Source: Eumeta japonica (Eukaryota > Arthropoda > Insecta > Lepidoptera > Psychidae). From it: DNA of 64,000 nucleotides. Each line of letters opens with the position of its first letter. The first letter of the stretch is position 1. Both the position numbers and the translations under genes were made by a program. The stretch lies in NCBI GenBank assembly GCA_005406025.1, contig BGZK01001434.1, positions 89,264-153,263 on the forward strand, written 5' to 3'. Positions 46,701 to 58,700 of the stretch are shown in pieces. The notes below the pieces were generated by a model. The model made no database searches. It was not told the DNA's origin and was given only the letters and a program-made list of their open reading frames with translations.

Positions 46701-49700
46701 GGCAATACAACCCTAAGAAACCCCACAAATGGGGCTACAAAACTTTGTCCTTAGCGGCAGTTCAGGATTTAGTTTTGATTTTGAAATATATACTGGAGCT
46801 CAGGGACCTGTACAGTCTGACACTAATTTGCCTAAAATAAGTACTAGCAGTGACGTCGTAGTTCGCCTTTCTAGGACAATACCAGAAGGACTCAACTACA
46901 AACTATTCTTTGATAACTGGTACACGTCACTACCCTTTGACGACCTTGACAAAAAGTATTTACCAATAGGCACAATAAAAGCTAATCGTATCCCAGGCTA
47001 CAAGGTTCCAGTTGAAAAGATTTTAAAAAAAGGCCGAGGAACTACTGTAGAAAAATTGACCACAATTGACAACACTGATATATCAGTAGTGACCTGGTAC
47101 GACAACAGAGTTGTGAACTTAGCTTCAACTTACGTTGGCAGCAAACCATCATCTGAAGTTCGACGTTTCAATAAAAAGAATATCAAAATGTATCATGTCC
47201 AAAGGCAGTCACGGTTTATAATAGACATATGGGTGGCGTGGACTTATTAGACGCTCTTCTGGCTATTATAGAATTCAGATTAGATCAAAAAGTTCTACCA
47301 CCGCATATTTTCACACATGATTGATATGATGACAGTTAATGCGTGGTTGTTATACAGGAGAACTTTAGCGGATTCAGACCCATATTTACCTTTAGCCGAC
47401 TTCAAATGCGCAGTAGCTGAAGGGTTAAGCCAAAGCAATAAACCATCAACAAGTGGAAAACGAGGACGGCCTTCTTATGAACTGGAAAATGCTATTGAAG
47501 CGAAGAAATTGAGAGGACCCATTGCTATCATGCCGTCTAGAGATGTAAGACTGGATCAAATAGATCATATGCCTCTGGACCACTAGACAGCGGTGCAAAG
47601 TGCCAGAATGTAATGGCAGGTCACATGTTGAGTGCCAAAATGTAAAGTGAGCTTATGTCTTAATGACAAAAGAAATTGTTTTAAGTTATTTCATACAACA
47701 TAAGATGGCAGGAATATTTTTATTTTTTTCAAATTATAACATTTAGTTAACCCAAAAATTGTTTTAAAGTGATTGACGGGAACTGACTGCAATTACCGAA
47801 AAATATTTTGTATTTTTGTTTACTGGACCAAATATGTACCAAAGTGGAAAAACGGTATATTTTCTTTATTTTCAATAAATAAAAAATGCTAAAACACGTG
47901 TCCTTTATTTCTTATTTACTATCACATATATTTTATCATCAACAAAAAAATCATGCGGTGGGGTTAATATTTTTACACTTTATTGTTTTTTTATACTATT
48001 TACCTGCAACTGGTACACGGCCCTGGTTCGGTCACAAGCTGCGAACCTTGTCTTATTGACGAGGACCCGCGGGTCGTATAACCGCTCATACTTTTCTCGC
48101 TCGTAGTCGCGGTACAGCCTTTTACGTCGCTTCTCTTTTTCTACTTGGGTGTCTGCCTGCACCGGAACCGCTGTCAAAACAATTGACACCACCAGCATTA
48201 CACGGCTGATTTATGTTTTCAAGAAGATTGGGATTAATAGATAGATCGCATTAATCTGATGAGAAGTAATTTAAGATAATGAATTTTGTAAAAAACGTTG
48301 ACGTACATTATCCTATTTATTTTATAATTTCATATTTCGATGTCGCCGAGCGATATCCTCGAAAAATGATCGATGAGATAAACTGTGGAATAGAGCTTTT
48401 TAATTAAATTGATATTTTGTTAAGCACTTAGCTTGTATAATTAAAACGTCTACTTAAATAGTAACTTACGCAAATATTAAAACTCGATCCAAAAGGGTTT
48501 AGTTTAATGGGACAAGTCCATATTCTTAGGACTATTTAGAATATTTTTTTACAAAAAAATTTGACCCCCTTTCCCAGAAAGGTAGGCAGAGACTATATGC
48601 AGATTTTCACATGAACTTTATATACCTCTTGCTTCACTAATATCCATAAATTTTTTAATGCAGACTAGTCTGTTTCTGGTGATTAAAATTTAGCTCTTTT
48701 TTAATATAGTTCTGTTATATCCATAATGTAGCCATATTATAAAATGTCAAGCGCGTTTGGCTGTCTAGCCAAGCGCGTTAATATATGTTAATATACTGAA
48801 CCTGTTAGTTTTTGATTTGAAAGTAACATGCTGATCGTTTATCTACCATCAAATCAAATTCGTTCAGCATTCGTCCAAAGCAATTTATTGGATACTTTAT
48901 ATTTCCATTAAAATCTAATTCAAATGCACTCCGTTATCAGTTTGGTAATGTATAAACATACATTAAATTCTATATTTTCATTCAATCAAGTCACAACACT
49001 TACAAGTGCTGTATAAAGTCAGGAAGTAGAAGATATTAGCAGCCAGCTGAACTAGAAAACTTGCAGTACGCCACACCGAGCGTAGTAGTGATGTTTGAAA
49101 CTGTAATGAATCAATTTAAATTTACATCACAAAAACAATGTCTTAATACGTAATAGTGCCTAGTATTTTTGTTTTGTAGTCACATGTTTTTTTAGAGAAG
49201 TGGGTCGAAACCATATTAGTAATTAAAAAATGTTTTTTAAATTAATAAAACGCACAAATTATAGAATAGTAATATATGGTCAAAACAAAATGAAAATTTA
49301 ATTGAAAAAGTAAAATAGATAATTTACAATTCAAAATTACTGCTCAATTTACTTGCAGCGACACCTGAGATATTTTAAGAAAAATAGAAAAAAAGTAAAC
49401 AAAAATATTCTTAAATACTAAACTAAGTTTACTGATACGGTTACGGATACTTAGACACTCTTGTCCAAAACTCTTCGTTTCTCTTGATAAGTTACATTTG
49501 TTGATTTTAAATTTGTTATAAAAAATATTGTGAGCATTTTTAATTAAAGAATAAAACAAGTAATTAATAAAGCCAATCGAGCTAAATCGTGATCACATCC
49601 GATGAAATGAAAGCAAAGGCAGTTAGAACTTTAGAAAATGTTTAATTAAAATAGAAGTAATAAGATTACGTAATTGACAGTGACAATTTATATTTTTTAG

Positions 49701-52700
49701 TATATCAACAACCGACGTGCATATTAGAAATATTAAAGTTAGTCTAGGCGTTCACACTTCCAACAACATCCCTACGGACCAACTACAGCCCAATTGACGG
49801 CTCAAGTAATATTTTTTCAATGAGATTTGTTGTTATAATTATATCTTTTGAGAGATTTGAAATGATATAAAATTTAAAGAATAAGGATTCCTTTTTATAA
49901 TAGTGTACTTTTCTCACCAAATAAATACATTATATTATTAGTGAGAATGATTGAATTTGAATAGGCTTCATGTTTTTTATTGGATGACTGTACCGCACAG
50001 CCGCGTTGCGGCGTGCAATAGTTTGATATGACTGTTTGACTATAGTAGGTACATAGCCAAGGCTTTATTTTACTGCGGCATTAACACGACTCGACATTAG
50101 CTTTATTTTATTACACATCATAGAAATAATAATTTACATTTTTTGGTTTTTTGGTTTTTTTTGCTAGTTTTGAATCTGAAAATTACTAAAGCATCAGCTA
50201 TAAAATCAATACCGATCGCTATTATAATATAAAATGATCAGAGAATGAACTCGACTGTAATCTTACAACAGTGGTACCATTACCACTGTTGTAAGATTGA
50301 GATTCCGCTGCCATCAGCGGAATCCCAACTAGGAGTACATCACGCCCTGGCCTTTTGTATCCATGACGTTATCCCGCAAATGTCCGTACGGTTTCTGACA
50401 CGCTAGTTACCACTACTATGACTGACTGGAGGTTAATGTCGTAGAACATCTAAAATTTTTAGGTCAAATGGCTTTTTTCACTGTTTTTTTTCCTTCTTGC
50501 GTCTAATAAAAAAAAAAAAAAACGCTTATAATTCCATCGGTTTTATATGTACTTTAGAGGTCGTTCAAACATTAGATACCTAAACACAAGTTTAGTCTTT
50601 TTAACTGTCCACTCTTTGTCAGAGAAAGTAAGGAAAGTTCTTCCCCAGTCGATCATTCTCAGTCGATGGTAAAGAAATATTAATTTAGAACACGTTAACG
50701 CTACTTATACACACTACGAAACGCGACTGGTCACGCGAACGTCTTTGAACAGGTGTAACGTATTTTAATTAAAAATGGAAGCAAATGCTGAAGACATTAT
50801 AAACCACATACAGGAAAGGCCTGTATTAGGGGATAAATTATCTTAATATCAGGATAATATTTTTTTCCGATTAATCGGATGAATCCAATGTATTCGGTTA
50901 CGAATCCATTTTCGAATACGTCGATAAAGAATCCAGAAAACAATTATAGTTTCGCGATCCATTATCGTCGAAGTTACTCTAAGGAACTACCGCATTTCCG
51001 TGGCGAAAAACTGTGTCGTGTGAAAATGAATCATTTTGTCAAGGATTTTAGACCGGACAAATTCAGACTACTGAATAGTTGACGCGGTACTTCCCCTGCT
51101 GCGGTTTTTCCTTACTTAATCATAAATAACACCACGGGAGAAGTATCTACCAATAATCGAGTATTTCGAGAAATCTCTAAACATCCTTTGAGCTTTCGAG
51201 CACAGATAAGTAGGATTGCCATATTTTCTATTAAATTTTCCAAAAAAAAAAAACCTAATCGCCATTTAAAGCTCCCTGTCCCCCATGTCATCAAAAATAA
51301 GCAAAGCGAAATCCCCCCAAGTGCTTACGTAATATTTGAACGGCCTCTTTATAATATTTCTACAAGTAAATGTAAAAGATGTTATATCGTTTTATTATAC
51401 GTAAGCAAGAATTATATTTTTAGTACACGGATCCGTATTTATTTATATTACCCTTATTAATCAACAATTACCGATGACGGGCCTTTAGAAAACTCCGTGT
51501 CTTCTTTAATGAAACACACGGCTTGGTAATCGTGGACCCAATGCAGTTTGAATACTTCGTCTTTTAACAATGCAGCCATAGCGACGGGATGTTTCGTGGC
51601 CAAGTGCTGTCTCACTCCTTCTCTTTCCGGTTCCGGTTCTACCTGATCAACTTTTCCCTGGGATAGGATCCAGCCTGCGTCGTCTATGAGGTTGCACTCC
51701 CAATGCTCGTGGTCACAAATTTCTTCGCAAGACTCCCTTTCTGCGTCCGGACACTAAAAAATGTATTATAACTTGGAAAAATGTAAATTATTTGCAAAAT
51801 AATTATTGGATATAATTTATTTATTAAATGTTTTCACTGACTGTTAATCGATTTATTTATTAGTTTTTCTTGTATATTCTAAAATAAAACATTACAAGTA
51901 AATATCCGTTGCTAATTGCTTGTTTCAGTTAACAGTTAAAAAATTAATTAATTTTGTTAATATTATATAAATGCTTATGTAAGGGTTGAGGTGGTGGAAA
52001 CAAGAGGGGGGAAGGGAGGAGATTCAACAAAATGAACTCTGCGCTGTTTGCTTTTCAAAGTTTCTTCAACTATACTCTTTTCTTAATGATTTTATTTATA
52101 CTAAGTCATCAATCACGTTATTGTGTTTATATTCAACTTTCACTGCCATAAGCCAACATGTGTACTAGTATAAATTTATGGATAGCTACACTGTCAAAAT
52201 TTTTTGTAAAATTACAATTGTTTTACAATACAAAATATGACTGAAATTACAAATCCACGTGTGGTAATACGAAAAATAATACAATTTGGGTAATATTACA
52301 AAACATGTGAAGAAACCTACAATTATGAGTTGTAATTTTAGAATCTTCGTGTAGTATAACCCTAGACGTATTGGAATTTTCCCGTACCATTCGTGAATTT
52401 CTAATGAAAACGTGAATTTACAAAATTTGTTTGTAATTTGATCTATAATACTTTTTTGTACAATTACTAAAAAATATTGGAACTCAAATTAAAGTGAAAT
52501 TGTTGAAAAATTGTAAATACTTATATCATTTTAAGACGCAAATTTGAAAATTACATGATGTAATTCTACTAAAAAAATACATTTCTCTAAGACGTCTAGT
52601 CATTTTCTTAAACTGTTGGTTGATTCCTAAGAGAAAATATTAAAAATTCACAGGAAAATTTTGTAATTTAATTTAAAACACTTTTTGGAAAATTCTAAAG

Positions 52701-55700
52701 CAATGTTGTAACAATGTAAATTTTTAATAATTCAATTACTATTGGATTATTGAAAATTTATAAATACTTTTATAATGCATATTTGAATATTACTCAATGC
52801 TATGAGAATTCCCAAAAACATTCTATTTCTCTTAGAAGTACTGTAATTTTTCAAAACCGTTCGATAATTATCAATAAATAGGTATTAAAATTTATACAAT
52901 TTGTTCGAAATGTCATTTACAATATGTTTTTAGTAAAATTGCTACAGAATTTTTTAGCAGTATAAGTGCGCCTTTTTCGACATTACTTTTCTCACCATCA
53001 CGCCTCTAAATATCCTCTTTTAACCTGTTGATCTTATTTATCACATCAATTATCGCTAAATTTGTTGAAAAGCCGATCGAATAACTTATATCACTTTAGA
53101 ATTAATCATATTCATTACTAATTTTATTTTATATTAATCACACGCAGTAGGTAAATTTAATATGAATTTATTAAAAAAGAAGTGGAATGTCGCACTCACG
53201 GGAAAGTTGGTGATGGCTTCAACGAGATCGTCCAAATGGGTGGGGTGAAAATGGAAGCCTGCCACCCCGATCTGGGCCAAAGTACGCGCCGCTGTCATCC
53301 ATTCCGCTCGTAAACCTATCTATATAACAAAATTCTTAAATGTAAATATGCAAGTTACTAAGAAAAATGGCCGGAACCGTTAAACATATAGAATTAAAAA
53401 CCCATTTTTTTTTATGAAGATCATTTAATAGGTAAAGAAGTACGCATTATGGTCTAGTACCTATGTAACCTTTGGTATGACAATTGAACGATGACGTAAA
53501 ACTATGTAGTTTAATGAAGTTATAAAGATATCGGCGTTTGTTAAAGGCAATGACATATAAAAGTTAAATTTCTTCGCGTGTCTTTGCAATCCGATAGGCA
53601 ACCCGACCACAAGTTTTGTAAGATTAAATGAAATGGTGATACTCACGATGTTATTACATTTTTTTCGATTTGCAATCATTCTTACGTATATTGTAACAGA
53701 TTATATATTCTAATGGGAATGTAATCAGAAAGTTGAAGAAAGTGGTAATTCTAAGTGACTCAGGGTAAGTCAGATTACTAACTGACAACGGAGACTGCTG
53801 TTAAAGGCTGTGCATTTAACGTGCAATGTGATTTTTTTTTTTGCTGAGGCTTGTTAATATTTTATTGCGTAAAATTTTTGCTCAAGAATCGACGGCGGTG
53901 TCGACAAAGATAAAAAAAGAAATATTTTCTGTAATGCCTACACGGATGTGCAGTATACGTACAAACGCGTCAAATTCAATGCTTTAATCGATTTATATCA
54001 TCGTAGAAGTTTTGTTAAAATTTTTTCGATAGAGAAGAGAAGAGTTTTGCTCACTTTAGCAGGCCTATCCTCGGTTTTCCGCATGTGGCGGACAGGCATC
54101 GCGGGGGCGTGTACGAACAGGGTTCCGGGGGCAGCGGCGGCGCCGACGTACCAAGGCTCGTTGACCGCCTTCGGCCATACCGATCCCTCCGGTGGTTCTG
54201 CATGAGCACTCGTGGCGTGGTACATGTGCCAACGGGTCAGTCCACTTTCTATGTTATGTAAAGATATAATTACTGTTTTGGGCCGATGATGATCGATTAA
54301 CGAAGAGTTACAAAGAAGCGGTTGTGTATTTGAGGATCAGAATTTTTGCATATAAACTTTTATTTAATTTGTTACATTCTCATACATGTATGTTTATATG
54401 TTATCGTTTCGGTTCATAATTTGCAATTTTCGCAGAGTTTTTCTACTTCGTTTCATTTTTAATTACATATTGTTAAATGTACGGTAAGTTCTATACAAAA
54501 AACAATAAATATTTGTTGTACAAATAAAAATAATGTTACAGTGGAATCTCAATAACTAGAATGTCAAGGGAAATGCAAAAAAAAATCGAGTTAACGAGTT
54601 TTCGACTTAACAAGAACTTCGAGATACATATGACTGTGTCGACAAGGAACAAACATAACGTTCACAGCTTGTTACTTAGAAAGTTTCATGAATGTATTCA
54701 TTCATTGCACGTGTACAAGACAAAAACAATAGATTAGAAGCCCCGAACCCGAACATTCATTTTGGAACTTATTGGTATTATTTCGGGGAATTCCAAGTAA
54801 GACGTATTTTACCAACTACGACTTACGGAGTCTCCTTTTTGAAATTCGAGTTATACAGTATAAATATGTATTATCAATACTTCGTAGGGAAATAACATTT
54901 TGCTCGAGTTACAAAGTCTAAATAATTCGAGATATCGCGTATTTAGCGGTTCATCGGAAGGGAATGGCAATTTTTTTCGACTTACTGAGGATTTCGACTT
55001 AACGAGGTTCGAGTTATTGAGATTCCACTATAATTACAATAAATACCAGTGTTTTTAACTTTTTAGAGTATTCATCCTATTGCTGGCAAAAGTGAATAAA
55101 ATTTGTATTGTATACAGTTTTAATAAACTATATTTTGACGAATAATATAATATAATTGATATTGTTTGTCATAAAATGACATTAATTTATGATACAGCAT
55201 AATCGATTTACTTATCTACTATTTATGGGAGCTGTTAAGAAATATATGAAATTACCGGTTGCAAGAAACGCAGTTGTGGAACCCAAAACACAACTCCCGC
55301 AGTCCTGAATACTAAATTCGTGGTGCGCGTGCGCCCATCGCGCCGTCGCCACTGCATCTCGGCATACGCGGGCCATCAAGTCTTCGTCGCCTGTTGCATA
55401 GGTTTTTTTTTTTATAAAATGAAAATGGCAGATGAAACATTTCCAATTCGCATTGTAAGACGCGAGTTTCAAAAGGGGGTGTCATGTTTTCATATAATTT
55501 ATTACAACAAAGCTTAAGTAATATTTTAAACAATTCAAGGCGTGCCATAATGTCGGTTACGTTCCTGCTCAAAATACGAAGTTTTTTCATGCAATAAACC
55601 GAGAAAGAGAAAGAGAAAGAGAAACAGAGAGTGTTCATGCGATACTCCTATGAGAGACTATAAAATAAGGAAGTAAATAATGAGATATCAATTTAAAAGC

Positions 55701-58700
55701 CCTCTTTACAAATGAATCTGCAAAGGCTAATCAATGCGTTTATGGAAAAATGAAAGGTCGAATTAATAAAATGTACGAAATTAAGGGTTTTGCATTTAAA
55801 AAGCTTTATCAATCAAATGTTTTCTTTTCTGAAAAAAGTTGTATTGATGACATATTTATCGGGAAATATTTTTTTTTTTGACGTGATAGCGTTTTATAAA
55901 TTGATGAACGCCGGCTGCACGCACGAAAAACCAATACTCATTGTCGCGTTCCGCCTGAGCCGAGCGCGCGAGCGAGAGCGCGGGACAATAGAGAGGCGCG
56001 ATCGGCTTAAGCGTTCGGCTTGTGATGCATCTATCTCTTTACGGTATAATTTAAGTAGAAAAATATTTGAATTAACGAGTGCAAATAAATGTTAATTTAT
56101 CGAAAACATTGTCATTTTCAATTAACTCCTTCTTTGTATTATACAAAATAGTGATAATTCAGTGATAATAATTCAATTCAATTCATTCATTATCACGTAA
56201 AATTATCGTCCGTAAACCGACTTTACAGACAAACAATTTTTTTGTACTATACTCTTCAAAGTTTGCAATCTGATAAATGTGAAATTTTCATTATCCGCAA
56301 ATATACTTATTTTTATTTAAACTAAGAACAAGAAGAAAAATAATAAGTAGCGGTTCTTTTGAACGTCCTACATGATATAAATAAATATGTGAAAATGAAT
56401 ATTGCACACTTTGATCGCGATAACATCGATATTTTCAGTATTATAGCCCAAACCAATATTAATTGTCTATTATCTATTAATAGTATATAAAATGGCACAG
56501 CTTTAAAACTATAAATATTGTATGCCCAAAAAAATCTTAAAAAACTTTTTGTTCTATAATTTCATAATATTTTTATTCACATTTTAACATTTATTTTCGA
56601 CACTTTACTGAAATTTGTTTATACGTTCACAGAAAAATTAAACCAAAATTAATGTTTAATATTTCTTAAAATTTTACAGTCTCTAATGTTTTTCGCCTCT
56701 AAGCGAGAAGGATATAAAACTTCGTTGCCCAATCTAATATACAATTGGTTGACGCAAATGTAGTAGTCAACAACGAAACTCTGGATGCTGATGATACGAC
56801 CTTGTTTTTTGGTCTCACTTTTGGTGTTAAGTTATTATGGAATTCTCATGTTGCGAAATTGGCAAAAAGCTTAGTTCTACACCATACGCAGTCAAAAGAA
56901 TCCGGCGACTTAGATGATGAAAGCACCGCGAGATCGGTTTATGTTCCGTCCACGTTTAAGTTCCTTTCATGACCCGTGGAGTTTTATTATGGGGTCGCGC
57001 AGGCAGCGTATATTGACACATTTTTTTGTGCTGGAGAAGCGGGTTATGCGTGCCATTTATAATTCGAGACTCGAAGCATCTCTTAAAGAAAAATTTAAGG
57101 AAATCAATATTTTAATTGTACCGTCACAACACATATAGGAAAACCAGGTATATGTCCAGAGAAATATTCTAAAAAATGAGCGACATCCATTATATTTACC
57201 AGACGTAAGAATTACCCCACTGTTCGTAAAACTCGACTCAGCAAAGTTAGTAAATATTTTAAGGGCTCTGTGTGCGCTTTTATAATAATGTCGCAGCTGA
57301 AATTCAAAATTTGTCATGTATGAATTCATAATTTTCCTTACAGGTTAATTATATGGCAAGAACTGTTATGCCGTTTGAATGTATCAATGAAAAGAAAAAC
57401 CTTGGCATTGAACTGCTCGGCTATCAGGTTGTTTCAAGTATTGCATTAGCTTTCTTAACTATTCAGTATCCTGTATCTTTAAGCGAGAAAGAGCAAACTT
57501 TGCGTTTCTTGACCATTCTCTGGGTGAATCGGAATTTGGAATAGGCGATAAGGTGGTAATGTTAATGTCAAAACAATACAATAGTTACGTATTTCAAGTG
57601 TAATTATATTACCTATGAAATAAAGATACTTTGATTTGATTTAAAATGCTTACGCCCCTAATATTTTGCCACTTTAGGCTCGGACCTCATGGGTTTAGCC
57701 GAAAATCAATCACCGAGAATGATCACAGCATACCTAAATATACTTACATTGGTATGGCATGTCGTAGGGTGTCGGCGGTAGAGGTGAATAGAGATGGTGG
57801 AGTTTGCGAGCTGCGAAGTCGGACTTTATCGTTCGCCACTTGAGGAAATGAAGGAATTCATTCTCTCTCGGTTTCCAGTGTTGCTCTATATGCCGGCAGT
57901 ACAGCCTTGAAGGTAGACGATCAACAGTTTAATTATTTCGATACTAGCAAATCCAGTTCTGGCAATGGGTCAAAGGCTAAGAAACACGATGGTCTGTCAC
58001 GATTGAAAGCTTTTTGAGAGATTTCAGTAAGTACTTTTAATTTTTAAAAGAATTTTATAATTTACTGTTGCGCCTCTTTTATGATATCAAATGAAACAAA
58101 CGTTCTAGAAATCGGTTAAAGCAGTTTTGTGTACTTTCTGTAAAGTTTTTGATGGCAAACCTATTTAAGGGTTTTAAACGATAATCATTATTGATGAAAT
58201 ATAAATATTGAACATTTCGGTAACGCTTTACCGATATAATATTTTTGGTTTACATTTATTTAGCAGTCATATTAAAAAAAACTCTTAATAATATATACAA
58301 CTTTGTAAAGTTAGAGACAGTACTAAACTGTTGCTTAGAATTTGTTTATTAAAAATTAAGACCTTTTAATAATGCGGAAATCACGCAAGAACGGGAAAAG
58401 GAATTATATATACCGATCTACCGTAGAGTAGCTTCTATTAATTATTTAAGTCGCAAAGTTTCAATTGGCACGCTTGTATGTATTTAATGTAATCTGTACC
58501 ACAATAAAACTATAAAAGGTGGTAAACCCCTAGGTTAGAGACATGTTATAAAACATATTGTGGCATTAGGTTAAATAAGCGTCTACGAGTCCAAAAAAAA
58601 ATTTTCTTATTTGATTATCACGAAATTGATATTGTATTGTACCTATTTCGAATGAAACTTTTTAATTTATAGCTTACATGTATACTTGAAGACTTATATA

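Noticed and set aside
47980..48198. Separate 72-codon secreted protein starting MLVVSIVLTAVPVQA
   Set aside because: The acceptor at 48171-48172 and the phases show that it is an internal alpha-2/delta exon; the apparent signal peptide is intron sequence.
54692..54895. 67-codon ORF as a gene
   Set aside because: It is inside a pogo-type MITE and has no transposase motif.
57353..57544. 63-codon plus-strand ORF as a gene
   Set aside because: It lies inside the LINE fragment just before its tail and has no start or splice context.
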